A DNA stretch of 64,000 nt from Nocardia salmonicida NBRC 13393 (GCF_001613085.1 NZ_BDBR01000027.1:62001-126000); one strand, 5' to 3'; shown: positions 45,375-56,581, counted from the stretch's first letter. Notes: generated from the letters alone by a model not told the origin. Numbers and translations are program-made.

Positions 45375-48300
45375 ATGACCAGGACAGCTAGCACCGGAAC
45401 CCGCGCGCTGCGCACCCGCCTGGCGGAGGTCTCGCTGCGCGATGAACATCGGCTCCGGCGCAAGCTCGACCGTGCGCGCCCCGACGACCTACCCGCCATC
45501 GAGGCCGAGGTCGCCACGGCCGAAACCCGCGTGGCCAATCGCCGCGCGGCGCTTCCGCAGATCACCTACCCCGAACAACTCCCCGTTTCCGCGCGCCGCG
45601 ACGACATCGCCGCGGCGATCGCCGCCCATCAGGTCGTGATCGTGGCCGGTGAGACCGGTTCCGGCAAGACCACCCAGATCCCGAAGATCTGCCTCGAACT
45701 CGGTCGCGGAATCCGCGGCACCATCGGGCACACCCAGCCGCGCAGGCTCGCCGCGCGCACCGTGGCCGAGCGCATCGCCGAGGAACTGGGCACCGAACTG
45801 GGTGACGTGATCGGCTACACGGTCCGGTTCACCGATCAGGCGTCGGATCGCACGCTGGTCAAACTCATGACCGACGGCATCCTGCTGGCCGAGATCCAGC
45901 GCGACCGGATGCTGCGCCGCTACGACACGATCATCATCGACGAGGCCCACGAACGCAGCCTCAATATCGACTTCCTGCTCGGATACCTGAAGCAGTTGCT
46001 GCCGCAGCGGCCCGATCTCAAGGTGATCATCACCTCGGCGACGATCGATCCCGAACTGTTCGCCCGCCATTTCGCCGACGCGCAGGGCACTCCCGCGCCG
46101 ATTGTCGAGGTGTCGGGCCGGTCTTATCCGGTCGAGTTGCGGTACCGGCCACTGTCGCTGGAACTCCCCGGCGCCGACGAGGACGAGGACACCCGCGTCG
46201 TCGACCGCGACCCCACCGACGCCATCGCCGACGGGGTCGTCGAACTGTTCGCCGAGGGCGACGGTGACGTGCTGGTGTTCCTGTCGGGCGAACGCGAGAT
46301 CCGTGACACCGCCGACGCCCTGCGCGACCTGAAACTGCCCCGCACCGAGATCGTGCCGCTGTACGCGCGGCTCTCGGCCGCCGAACAGCACAAGGTCTTC
46401 GCCCCACATACCGGGCGCCGGGTGGTGCTGGCCACCAATGTCGCCGAGACCTCGCTGACGGTGCCGGGCATCCGCTACGTCATCGACCCCGGTACAGCCC
46501 GCATTTCGCGCTATTCGATGCGCACCAAGGTGCAGCGGCTGCCGATCGAAGAGGTCTCGCAGGCCTCGGCGCGGCAGCGATCGGGTCGCTGTGGTCGTGT
46601 GGCGGACGGTATCTGTATCCGGCTGTATTCCGAGGACGATTTCGAGGCGCGGCCCGCGTTCACCGAGCCGGAGATCCTGCGCACCAACCTCGCGGCGGTC
46701 ATCCTGCAGATGACGGCGCTCGGGCTCGGCGACATCGAGAGTTTCCCGTTCGTGGAGGCCCCCGACCGGCGCGCCATTCGCGACGGCATCGCCCTGCTCG
46801 AAGAACTGGGCGCATTGGCGCACGGGAGCACGAAATCTGTTGATGGCGAAGCTGATTCGGGCGGACATCTCACCCTCACGCCGATCGGGCGGGAGATGGC
46901 CCAGCTACCGGTGGACCCGCGGATGGCGCGCATGCTCGTCGAAGCGCAGCGCAACGGGTGCCTCGACGAGGTACTGATCATTGTCGCGGCGCTGTCGATT
47001 CAGGATGTGCGCGAACGTCCCGTCGAGCATCAGCAGGCGGCCGACACCCAGCACGCGCGCTTCGTTGTCGAGGGCTCCGATTTCCTGGCCTACCTGCGGC
47101 TGTGGGATTACCTCACCGAGCAGCGGAAATCGCTGTCGTCCAACCAGTTCCGCCGGATGTGTCGCGACGAGTTCCTGCACTACCTGCGCATCAGGGAGTG
47201 GCAGGACCTGCACGGCCAGCTGCGCACGATCGCCCGTGGGATGGGCTGGAACGACGCGGGCGCCAGCCGAGAACAGACGAACTCCGGTTCCGACGCCACC
47301 GCCGACCGTGCGGGCACCAAGGCCGATGGCTCGCGCCAAGCGGGCGGACGGTCTCGGCGCCGCGGCGGCGGAGCCCCACGTGGGCAGCACGCCGCGCCCG
47401 TGAAAGTCATTGCCGGGTCGGCGGATTCGTCCGATGACGACGCGATGCCATGGCCGAGTACGCAGATCCACCAGTCGCTGCTGGCGGGCATGCTCTCGCA
47501 TATCGGTGTGCGCGAGGCGGAGTCGCGGGAGTTCCTCGGGGCGCGCAATGCGAAGTTCATGATCTTCCCCGGGTCGTCGCTGGCCAAGAAGGCGCCGCGC
47601 TGGGTGATGGCGGCCGAACTGGTGGAGACCTCGCGGCTGTGGGGGCGGATCGCGGCGAAGGTGGAGCCGGAGTGGGCCGAACGGCTCGCCGGCGATCTGG
47701 TGAAACGTACTTACTCCGAACCACATTGGTCGTCCAAGCGTGGTTCGGCACGGGCCTACGAGCGGGCGACGCTGTACGGCGTGCCGTTGGTGACCGGGCG
47801 GCCGGTGGACTTCGGGCGCATCGACCCGGAGCTCTCGCGCGAGCTGTTCTTGCGCCATGCCCTGGTACAGGGCGAATGGCAGACGCGGCACGGATTCTTC
47901 GCGCGCAATCGGGCGCTGATCGACGATGTCGCCGACCTCGAACATCGGGCCCGGCGACGCGACATCCTCGTCGACGACGAGGTGCTGTTCGAGTTCTACG
48001 ACAAGCGCGTCCCCGCCGACATCGTGTCGGTGCGCCATTTCGACAGCTGGTGGCGCAAGACCGAGCGCAATGATCCCGCGCTGCTGGACTTCTCGACCGA
48101 CACCGTGGTCAATGCCGGTATCGCCACGCTCGACCCGACCGACTTCCCCGACGCCTGGCGCCAGGGTGAGCTCAGCTTCCCGCTGACCTACCAGTTCGAG
48201 CCGGGGCGCGACGACGACGGCGTCACCGCGCGGATCCCGGTGGAACAGCTCGCGCACGTGCGGGCGGTCGGCTTCGACTGGCTGGTCCCCGGCATGCGCG

Positions 48301-49502
48301 AAGAACTGGCCGCCGCGTTCATCAAAACCCTCCCGAAGACGTTGCGGCGCGCGGTCGTTCCCGCGCCCGACTTCGCGTCGGCGGCCTTGCGCGCGCTGAC
48401 CCCGCGCGCCGAACCGCTGCGCACCGGGCTCTCCCGAGAATTGTCGCGGCTGGGTTCGGTCACCATCACCACCGAGGACCTCTCCCCCACCGCGCTGCCG
48501 GATCACCTGCGGATGACTTTCGCCGCGGTCGATCAGAGCGGCAAGGTGCTGGCCAAGAACAAGAGTCTTCCGCAGCTCAAAGCGCAACTGGCCGATCAGG
48601 TTTCGGCGTCGGTGGCCCGTGCGACCGCCGGTGCCGAGCGTGCGCCCGCCACGGTGTGGACATCGGACTCGCTCGGTTCGGTCGCGCCGACCGTGAGCCG
48701 CGAGGTCGCGGGCCAGACCGTGACCGGGTACCCGGCCCTCGTTCCCGAGGGTGAGGGCGTCGCGGTGCGAGTCCTGAGCTCGCCCGGCGAGCAGGCGGCC
48801 GCGATGCGAGCGGGTGTGCGTACCCTGCTGCTCGCCGCGATCCCGACCTCGACGCGCGCGGTCACCGCCGGACTGCCCGCCCGCGATCGGCTGGCGCTGA
48901 GTCAGAACCCCGACGGGTCGCTGGACAAACTGGTCGAGGACTGCCGGATCGCCGCCGCGGACGAACTCATCGCCAAGGCGGGCGGCCCGGTTCGCACGCC
49001 CGCGGAGTTCGACAAGCTCGTGGCGGCCGTCCGCCCGCAACTGTCCACGGCGGTCGTCGCCCTGATCCGTACCGTCGTGCCGGTCCTGGCGGCCGCCCAG
49101 CAGGCGCGAGCTGCGCTGTCCGACACCCTCGAAACCGATATCGCCGATGATGTGCGCCAGCAACTCGACGACCTGCTCTTCCCCGGTTTCGTCGCCGAAT
49201 GGGGACGGGTGCGGCTGCGTGAGCTCCCGCGCTATCTCCTGGCCGCGGCCCAGCGCCTGGAATCGCTTCCGGGCTCGGCGGTGCGCGACCGTCAGGGGAT
49301 GGTCGAGGTGGATCGGATGCTCGTCGCCTACGACAAGCTCGTCAGCGCGCTGGCGCCCGGGCGCAAGAATGCCCGTGAGGTCACCGAGATCTGGTGGATG
49401 ATCGAGGAACTGCGAGTAAGTCTCTTCGCTCAGAAGCTGGGCACGCCGTACCCGGTATCGGCCAAGCGCATCGAGAAGGCGATCAGCACGATCCGTCGCT
49501 GA
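45375..49502 (+). CDS. hrpA: ATP-dependent RNA helicase HrpA
   Basis: 1375-residue DEAH-box helicase. Motif I is GETGSGKT (about residue 95), motif II DEAHERSLN, motif III ITSATIDPE and motif VI QRSGRCGR; the helicase-associated and OB-fold regions follow, then a long C-terminal HrpA domain (DUF3418-like, RLREL...). At about residues 625-690 a low-complexity basic linker rich in Gly, Arg, Ser and Ala interrupts the chain. E. coli HrpA rescues stalled ribosomes; the role in actinobacteria is inferred. The ATG at 45375 is used; the upstream in-frame extension is not family-like. Confidence 0.95.
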   Translation: MTRTASTGTRALRTRLAEVSLRDEHRLRRKLDRARPDDLPAIEAEVATAETRVANRRAALPQITYPEQLPVSARRDDIAAAIAAHQVVIVAGETGSGKTTQIPKICLELGRGIRGTIGHTQPRRLAARTVAERIAEELGTELGDVIGYTVRFTDQASDRTLVKLMTDGILLAEIQRDRMLRRYDTIIIDEAHERSLNIDFLLGYLKQLLPQRPDLKVIITSATIDPELFARHFADAQGTPAPIVEVSGRSYPVELRYRPLSLELPGADEDEDTRVVDRDPTDAIADGVVELFAEGDGDVLVFLSGEREIRDTADALRDLKLPRTEIVPLYARLSAAEQHKVFAPHTGRRVVLATNVAETSLTVPGIRYVIDPGTARISRYSMRTKVQRLPIEEVSQASARQRSGRCGRVADGICIRLYSEDDFEARPAFTEPEILRTNLAAVILQMTALGLGDIESFPFVEAPDRRAIRDGIALLEELGALAHGSTKSVDGEADSGGHLTLTPIGREMAQLPVDPRMARMLVEAQRNGCLDEVLIIVAALSIQDVRERPVEHQQAADTQHARFVVEGSDFLAYLRLWDYLTEQRKSLSSNQFRRMCRDEFLHYLRIREWQDLHGQLRTIARGMGWNDAGASREQTNSGSDATADRAGTKADGSRQAGGRSRRRGGGAPRGQHAAPVKVIAGSADSSDDDAMPWPSTQIHQSLLAGMLSHIGVREAESREFLGARNAKFMIFPGSSLAKKAPRWVMAAELVETSRLWGRIAAKVEPEWAERLAGDLVKRTYSEPHWSSKRGSARAYERATLYGVPLVTGRPVDFGRIDPELSRELFLRHALVQGEWQTRHGFFARNRALIDDVADLEHRARRRDILVDDEVLFEFYDKRVPADIVSVRHFDSWWRKTERNDPALLDFSTDTVVNAGIATLDPTDFPDAWRQGELSFPLTYQFEPGRDDDGVTARIPVEQLAHVRAVGFDWLVPGMREELAAAFIKTLPKTLRRAVVPAPDFASAALRALTPRAEPLRTGLSRELSRLGSVTITTEDLSPTALPDHLRMTFAAVDQSGKVLAKNKSLPQLKAQLADQVSASVARATAGAERAPATVWTSDSLGSVAPTVSREVAGQTVTGYPALVPEGEGVAVRVLSSPGEQAAAMRAGVRTLLLAAIPTSTRAVTAGLPARDRLALSQNPDGSLDKLVEDCRIAAADELIAKAGGPVRTPAEFDKLVAAVRPQLSTAVVALIRTVVPVLAAAQQARAALSDTLETDIADDVRQQLDDLLFPGFVAEWGRVRLRELPRYLLAAAQRLESLPGSAVRDRQGMVEVDRMLVAYDKLVSALAPGRKNAREVTEIWWMIEELRVSLFAQKLGTPYPVSAKRIEKAISTIRR

Positions 49503-49556
49503 AATCGGTGCGGGCGTTGCGGTTTCGCCACGGCGCCACCGAGGTCGCGGCGCGGA

Positions 49557-50030
49557 TCAGTCGGTCGCGGCGACGGCGGCCGCCTCGCGGGCCGCGCGCA
49601 TCTCGGTGATCTCGCGTTCGAAATCGGCCGCGCTGGTGAAGGATCGGTACACCGAGGCGAAGCGCAGATACGCCACTTCGTCGAGGTCGCGCAGTGGGCC
49701 GAGGATGGCGAGACCGACCTCGTGGCTCGGCACCTCGGGAGAGCCTTTCGCGCGCACCGCGTCTTCGACCTGCTGGGCGAGCAGGTTCAGGGCGTCGTCA
49801 TCGACTTCGCGACCCTGGCACGCGCGGCGCACACCGACGATCACCTTCTCGCGGCTGAACGGCTCGGTGACGCCACTGCGCTTGACCACCGACAGGATCG
49901 CAGTCTCGACCGTGGTGAATCGGCGCCCACAGCTCGGGCAGGATCGACGGCGACGGATCGCAGTACCTTCCTCGGCTTCCCGCGAGTCGACGACGCGCGA
50001 GTCGGGGTGTCGGCAGTACGGGCAATGCAT
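49557..50030 (-). CDS. nrdR: Transcriptional repressor NrdR
   Basis: 157 residues. An N-terminal zinc ribbon (CPYC ... CPSC) with RRRRSC precedes the ATP-cone (VVKRSGVTEPFSREKVIVGVRRAC). It represses ribonucleotide reductase genes in response to dATP/ATP. It reads in the same direction as the secreted protein gene upstream, and is near lexA as in mycobacteria. Confidence 0.97.
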   Translation of the reverse strand: MHCPYCRHPDSRVVDSREAEEGTAIRRRRSCPSCGRRFTTVETAILSVVKRSGVTEPFSREKVIVGVRRACQGREVDDDALNLLAQQVEDAVRAKGSPEVPSHEVGLAILGPLRDLDEVAYLRFASVYRSFTSAADFEREITEMRAAREAAAVAATD

Positions 50031-50087
50031 CCGAGGGTTCCTTCGTCGATGCGCATTTCTATTCCATGGCTCTTGACAGGATACCGG

Positions 50088-51314
50088 TCAGGATGGCACA
50101 ACCTGCCACTGCGTGGTCAGGTCCGCGATGATGTCGGGTAACCGAGCCAGCATCCGGCCCCGGTCGAGTTTGACCGCGAACGGTTCGCTATATACCGTCG
50201 CCGCGGCTGCCGCGTCGGTCGCGAGGGCGAGATGGCGTGGCAGCAGGTCGGCGGCAATGTAGTCCCAGCGGGTCTCGCGGTCGGCCCAGTTGAACGCGGG
50301 CAGCGGCGTCCGCAGACCCAGCGGCTGCCCCGCGGCGATCGGCGACCACACCGTGACCGGGGCGTACACGCCGGGAGCACGGGTGCCGGGAACGGCGGGC
50401 TTGCCCGCGACGGTGGTGACATAGGTGAGTACCCGCCCCATGCCGTCGCGGCCACGCGCGGTCACATCCCACTGGTCGGCGACGATCTGGTTCTGTTCCC
50501 GGTCGGCCATGGCGACCAGCGCGTCGGCGCGACCCGCTTCGGTGCCGCCGTCGATCCCGGTCCAGGCCACCCGCATGCCGTCGTCGAGCAGACCGGCCGC
50601 GAACATCTCGTCGATACCCGCCATCCCGTCGGCCAGGTAGGCCTCGTGCATCGGGACCAGGTCGACGAAGATGTGCTTCTGCATGATCGTCAACCGGGTC
50701 TGATACCAGGCGAGGTCGGCGAAGGTCAGCCGCGGACCGAGGACGGCCAGGGCGGTGATGTCGGCCGGTACCCCGGTGAGCAGTTCCGGCGGAGTGGCAC
50801 GGAGCAGGCCGGCCACCGCGTTACCGAGGTCGTGGATCCCGCCGACGGAGACGACGTCGGCGACGTCGCCGACGTCGAAGAAGCCCGCGGCGAAGGACGC
50901 GCCCGCGATGCCGGCCATGCCCGCCCAGTAGAGATCGGAGCGGGCGGCGGCGAGGCGGAAGTAGTTCACGTACACCTGGCTGAAGGTGGCGGAATTGGCC
51001 GCGACACCCCGCTCGGGCGCCCAGGCTTCGAGGTCTATCGCGGCGTTGTCGGTGGCTACGACGAGCCAATACTGGTGCAGCAACGTCGCATACCGTGCCG
51101 GGTCGATGCCGTCGGCCCGCGCCTGGGTCAGTGCTTCCCGCAGCGGTGGCTGCGACAACGGGAGCTCGGGGTGCAGGCCGCCACAGTATTCGCCGTCACC
51201 GTTGAGAGCAGGCAGATCGAGGTAGGCGGCATAGGCGGGAACCGCGTGCGCGGCGGGCGCCAGCAGCGCACCGAGCACCACAGTGAGCAGTAGAGCGACC
51301 GAGCAGCGGCGCAC
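50088..51314 (-). CDS. Secreted protein of unknown function
   Basis: 408 residues. The N-terminus (RRC, then a hydrophobic LLLTVVLGALLA, then AHAVPAY) is a clear Sec signal with a likely cut after AHA. The mature part has no family I can name: acidic, helix-rich, with HQYWLVVATDNAAIDLEAWAPE near residue 85 and a single Cys pair region (EYCGG). The start is GTG with GAGGT upstream. It lies between the LysM-less ChiZ-like gene and nrdR on the same strand. Confidence 0.8.
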   Translation of the reverse strand: MRRCSVALLLTVVLGALLAPAAHAVPAYAAYLDLPALNGDGEYCGGLHPELPLSQPPLREALTQARADGIDPARYATLLHQYWLVVATDNAAIDLEAWAPERGVAANSATFSQVYVNYFRLAAARSDLYWAGMAGIAGASFAAGFFDVGDVADVVSVGGIHDLGNAVAGLLRATPPELLTGVPADITALAVLGPRLTFADLAWYQTRLTIMQKHIFVDLVPMHEAYLADGMAGIDEMFAAGLLDDGMRVAWTGIDGGTEAGRADALVAMADREQNQIVADQWDVTARGRDGMGRVLTYVTTVAGKPAVPGTRAPGVYAPVTVWSPIAAGQPLGLRTPLPAFNWADRETRWDYIAADLLPRHLALATDAAAAATVYSEPFAVKLDRGRMLARLPDIIADLTTQWQVVPS

Positions 51315-51473
51315 CGAGACCTCGCATCCGGGTTCGATCGAGGCCCCGGCCTCGATGCAGGATGCCCGTCACCGTAGCAACGTGTTCTAGTTTCAGCATG
51401 CGATTCGTCGATACCGATGACCTCGCGGGCTGCCGAAACCTCCCCGAAAACGTTTCCGCGCAGCTATTTCCAC

Positions 51474-52175
51474 TCATCGGCCCGGCTCGAACCGCGCGCC
51501 GGACCCGAAGCCCGCCTGCTCCGAGGTTCCGGGAATCGTCGAGTCGACGTGGTCGACGAAACTGCCGGCCCGCACGTGCGCCAGACCGAGGAAAGCCACG
51601 ACGATCAGCGCGGTCACCAATGCCGTGACAGCCAGCGCGGCGAAGCCCGCCTTGGCTCGCTCGACCCGATGCAACGGATGCATACCCTTGGCACGGCCGG
51701 TCCGCACGGGGCCGCGGACGTAGAGCGACAGTTCGCTGCGCGGCGCGCGGTACTGCGGTCCGCGATCGACCGGCGGGCGAACAACCGCACGGCGTTGCGG
51801 CGCACTGCGAGGCACGGTGGCGAAGGCGAGATCGAGTTCGGCGTCGGTGAGCGCGATGCGTCGAGCGCGATGGACGATATCGGCCGGTTCGGCGGCAGGC
51901 AGGCTGTTCGCGGGCACGCTCAACACGCCGGATCGGACGATACTGCGCGCGACATTCGTGGGCGCCGCGGCGGGTCGACGGATCGAGACAGCGTCGGCGA
52001 GCATCGTGGTCGACGACGCTTCGACCGCGTGCGGTTCGCTGCTGACCGGCTGCGGCATCGCCGGGCGGACCAAGGCGAAAGGTCGTGGGGTGCGGGCGGT
52101 CCGGCGTCGGCGGAGCATCGGCTCCGGGGCGGCGGTGGGGTCTGAGGAACGCAGGGCGCTGGTTGCTGTGCTCAT
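51474..52175 (-). CDS. ChiZ/Rv2719c-position membrane protein lacking LysM
   Basis: 233 residues: an Arg/Ala/Pro-rich, disordered cytoplasmic part (about 1-175), one transmembrane helix (KAGFAALAVTALVTALIVV, about 180-203) and only about 30 extracytoplasmic residues before the stop. It occupies the place of the mycobacterial DNA-damage-inducible cell-division inhibitor ChiZ (Rv2719c), divergent from lexA, and shares its disordered-tail-plus-helix layout. The LysM domain that ChiZ carries outside the membrane is absent in all frames downstream. GGAGG precedes the ATG. SOS control through the shared LexA boxes is likely; function is inferred from position. Confidence 0.7.
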   Translation of the reverse strand: MSTATSALRSSDPTAAPEPMLRRRRTARTPRPFALVRPAMPQPVSSEPHAVEASSTTMLADAVSIRRPAAAPTNVARSIVRSGVLSVPANSLPAAEPADIVHRARRIALTDAELDLAFATVPRSAPQRRAVVRPPVDRGPQYRAPRSELSLYVRGPVRTGRAKGMHPLHRVERAKAGFAALAVTALVTALIVVAFLGLAHVRAGSFVDHVDSTIPGTSEQAGFGSGARFEPGR

Positions 52176-52248
52176 CGGAAGAACCTCCGGGGTGGTGTGC
52201 TCCGCTGCTGCGAGAAAGTACTGGTGAGGCGGCAATGCCTCCCGCTGT

Positions 52249-52279
52249 TCGAACACCTGTGCGACGAACTGATGTTCGA
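52249..52279. promoter_or_regulatory. Two tandem LexA (SOS) boxes
   Basis: TCGAAC-ACCT-GTGCGA (52249-52264) and ACGAAC-TGAT-GTTCGA (52264-52279) each match the actinobacterial consensus TCGAAC-N4-GTTCGA with one mismatch and share one base. They lie between the divergent ChiZ-like and lexA genes. Confidence 0.85.
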
Positions 52280-52327
52280 TTTCTACCAGATCCCCGCGTC
52301 CCTGTCAGCACGAAACGCCCGACATGC

Positions 52328-52343
52328 TCGAACAGATGTTTGA
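52328..52343. promoter_or_regulatory. Third LexA (SOS) box
   Basis: TCGAAC-AGAT-GTTTGA, one mismatch to the consensus, 64 bp upstream of the lexA start. It is probably the autoregulatory site. Confidence 0.85.
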
Positions 52344-52407
52344 TTGTTCGGCGTGGCCCGACTAGCCTCGAGATGGCCAATTCGACTCCTCAGAAGGGCG
52401 GGACACG

Positions 52408-53121
52408 GTGACCCACACAGACGACACGGGTGACGAAAGCGGCACCGGCACCGTCACATCGGGATCCGGAACGGATCTCACCGTGCGTCAACGCACGGTC
52501 CTCGATGTCATCCGTTCCTCGGTGACCGAACGGGGCTATCCGCCCAGCATCCGCGAGATCGGTGACGCGGTCGGCCTCACCTCCACCTCTTCGGTGGCCC
52601 ATCAGCTGCGCGCCCTCGAACGCAAGGGCTACCTACGCCGCGACCCGAATCGCCCGCGCGCGGTGAATGTTCGTGGACTCGACGAGGCGGTCCGCTCGGT
52701 CACCACGCTGCCCCAGCAGACCGACGAGGTAGATCCGAGTCGCCCGACTCCGACGTTCGTCCCCGTCCTCGGCCGGATCGCCGCCGGTGGCCCGATCCTG
52801 GCCGAGCAGGCAGTGGAAGACGTTTTTCCCTTGCCGCGCGAACTCGTCGGCGAGGGTTCGCTGTTCCTGCTCAAGGTGGTCGGCCAGTCGATGATCGACG
52901 CGGCGATCTGCGACGGCGACTTCGTCGTGGTGCGTCAGCAGAATGTCGCCGAGGGTGGCGACATCGTCGCCGCGATGATCGACGGCGAGGCCACCGTGAA
53001 GACCTTCAAGCGCAGCGGCAAGGACGTGTGGCTGATGCCACACAACCCGCACTTCGAACCGATCCCCGGCAACGACGCGCAAATTCTGGGCAAGGTCGTC
53101 ACCGTCATCCGCAAGGTCTAG
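52408..53121 (+). CDS. lexA: SOS repressor LexA
   Basis: 237 residues. N-terminal winged helix (RQRTVLDVIRSSVTERGYPPSIREIG, TSTSSVAHQLRALERKGYL); a linker with the Ala126-Gly127 self-cleavage site (RIAAGG); C-terminal protease domain with Ser161 (GQSMIDAAI) and Lys198 (EATVKTFKR). RecA filaments trigger cleavage. The GTG start follows GAAGGG. Three SOS boxes precede it, and its stop codon overlaps the convergent pirin stop. Confidence 0.97.
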   Translation: MTHTDDTGDESGTGTVTSGSGTDLTVRQRTVLDVIRSSVTERGYPPSIREIGDAVGLTSTSSVAHQLRALERKGYLRRDPNRPRAVNVRGLDEAVRSVTTLPQQTDEVDPSRPTPTFVPVLGRIAAGGPILAEQAVEDVFPLPRELVGEGSLFLLKVVGQSMIDAAICDGDFVVVRQQNVAEGGDIVAAMIDGEATVKTFKRSGKDVWLMPHNPHFEPIPGNDAQILGKVVTVIRKV

Positions 53122-53864
53122 CGGCGCGCGGTCGCGGTCATCTCCCAGATCAGCAGTTCGGCGGCGGTCACCGCGGTCACGCGGTGGCCGCCTGCCGCTG
53201 TCAGGCGTACGGCGTCGCCCTGGTGCAGCGCGCCGTAGCCCTCGTAGTCGACGGTGCCGCGGGCGAGGAAGACGTGACCGTAGGGCGCGTCGGGGACCGT
53301 GATCGCCTGACCGGGGTCGAGACGCGCGACGTGGAAGACGGCATGACGGTTGCCGATGCCGATCGCCGCCTCGCCGCGATGGCGCGGCATCCCGGACGCC
53401 ACCGGCACCAGCGTGTTGCGGGCGAGCTCGCCCTCGATGTCGAGTTCCTGGTAGCTCGGCGCGACGCCGGTCTCCTCCGGCGGAATCCACATCTGCACGA
53501 CGTGCAGGCGCTGCTTCTCGCGGTAGCCCGCCCCGTTGCGCTCCGAATGCAGAATGCCCGCACCCGCGCTCATCCGCTGCGCGAGTCCGGGACGGATCAT
53601 GCCCGAATGCCCGGCGGAATCCTGGTGCACCACGGCGCCTTCCAGTACCCAGGTGAGGATCTCGGTGTCGCGGTGCTGATGGGTATCGAACCCCTCGCCC
53701 GGGTCGACGATGTCCTCGTTGTGCACGAGAAGTAGACCGTGGGCATAATCCTCGAGGACGAAATTGCCGGTGACCGGGAACGACTGCCGCGAGTCGAGCC
53801 ATTCGTTGCGCCAGCGCCTGCGGTCGGCGCCGGGCACGACCTCGACCTGCTCCGTCACGATCAT
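53118..53864 (-). CDS. Pirin family protein
   Basis: 248-residue bicupin. The N-terminal metal-binding residues are visible in FDTHQHRDTEILTWVLEG and ILHSERN, giving the usual three His and one Glu. Some pirins are quercetin dioxygenases or redox sensors; the role here is unknown. The ATG at 53864 has AAAGGG 5 bp upstream. Its stop shares bases with the lexA stop (CTAG). Confidence 0.92.
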   Translation of the reverse strand: MIVTEQVEVVPGADRRRWRNEWLDSRQSFPVTGNFVLEDYAHGLLLVHNEDIVDPGEGFDTHQHRDTEILTWVLEGAVVHQDSAGHSGMIRPGLAQRMSAGAGILHSERNGAGYREKQRLHVVQMWIPPEETGVAPSYQELDIEGELARNTLVPVASGMPRHRGEAAIGIGNRHAVFHVARLDPGQAITVPDAPYGHVFLARGTVDYEGYGALHQGDAVRLTAAGGHRVTAVTAAELLIWEMTATARR

Positions 53865-53984
53865 CGTCACCCTTTCGACATCCGGACCCTGGTCCGTATA
53901 ACTGGGTAACGAGATCGGCGCCGCGAGCATTCCACTGCGTGCGTCTGCCTCGCGGCGCCGATCCGGCAGGTCAGGCGGTTGCGG

Positions 53985-54878
53985 TCACCAGGGCAGCGCG
54001 TTGCGCAGGCGATCCACCAAGGTCCGGCCGGTATCGCGTTCTCGCTCGTTGAACAAGAACTGCAACTCTTCTTCGAGCCCCTTGCGCACCACATCGCGCA
54101 GATCGGCGGCCGCACCGTCGAGGTCGTCGGCTTCCAACCACGGCGCCGGGTCGATGGGGGCGCCCGCGGAGAAGTAGAACCGCTCAGGGCGGGGCAGCGG
54201 CGTCGGGCCGACACCCTTGACCAGGGGCGGATTCAGTGCGGGATTGATGCCGAGTAGTCGGCAGGTCCAGCGCAGCGGAGCCATCACCGCGTGCTGACCG
54301 TCGAAGACGATGTCGTAGGCGTCGTCGACGCCGATCATCGCCAGCGGCACGATCGGCACCCCCGCCTGAATCGCCATCCGCGCGAATCCGGTGCGGCCCT
54401 CCCACTTGAGCTCGTACTTCTCGCCCTTGCGGCGGATCGCCTCGCGGCCGCCACCGGGGAACACCACCACCGCTTCCCCGCGCTCGAGCAGCGCCAGGCA
54501 GTTCGAGCGGGTCCCTCGGACGGTGCCGAAATGGTGCAGGAAATCCCGCACCCCGGGCACCATCAACACGTGTTCGGCCAGGCCACGCACCAGCCTGCCG
54601 CGCTCCCGCAGGATCTCCGGCAGGATCAGCGGCGCGTCGATCAAGCCGAGCAGGTTGTGGTTGGCCACGATCAGCACCGGCCCTTCGGCCGGAATGTTCT
54701 CCAGACCGTAGAACTTGGGGCTGGTCCACGCCCGCAGCGGCGCGAGCACCGCTTCGAAGGCCCGGATATCCCATTCACTCGGTGTCGGAGCGAGCGGCGC
54801 CCCGTCCGAGAGGACAGGGTCGCCCACCGCGACCCTGTCCTGCGTCACATTTCCCATACTTTGATGGTCGTTCGACAT
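53985..54878 (-). CDS. Lysophospholipid acyltransferase family protein
   Basis: 297-residue PlsC-like enzyme. The acceptor region VANHNLLGLIDAPLI is a variant of the family's NHxxxxD motif, with Asp at +7; FPGGGREAIRRKGEKY and MIGVDDAYDI complete the pattern seen in DAGAT/PES-type acyltransferases. It presumably acylates a glycerolipid at the membrane; the acceptor is unknown. GGAGGG lies 4 bp before the ATG. It is the last gene of the run that begins with the Rv2728c-like gene. Confidence 0.87.
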   Translation of the reverse strand: MSNDHQSMGNVTQDRVAVGDPVLSDGAPLAPTPSEWDIRAFEAVLAPLRAWTSPKFYGLENIPAEGPVLIVANHNLLGLIDAPLILPEILRERGRLVRGLAEHVLMVPGVRDFLHHFGTVRGTRSNCLALLERGEAVVVFPGGGREAIRRKGEKYELKWEGRTGFARMAIQAGVPIVPLAMIGVDDAYDIVFDGQHAVMAPLRWTCRLLGINPALNPPLVKGVGPTPLPRPERFYFSAGAPIDPAPWLEADDLDGAAADLRDVVRKGLEEELQFLFNERERDTGRTLVDRLRNALPW

Positions 54879-54975
54879 AACACCCTCCTGCTGTCGATAT
54901 TCGACCATAGCGTCCGAAAATGCCTGTGTCGCATCGGCATTTGTCCGCAACCAGCAGGCAAATCAGCGAAAAAGA

Positions 54976-56529
<1,554 letters not shown>

Positions 56530-56581
56530 ACGTTCTCCATGCTGCCACGTCCGGGTGACAGCGTGCACGCGGTTATCGGTG

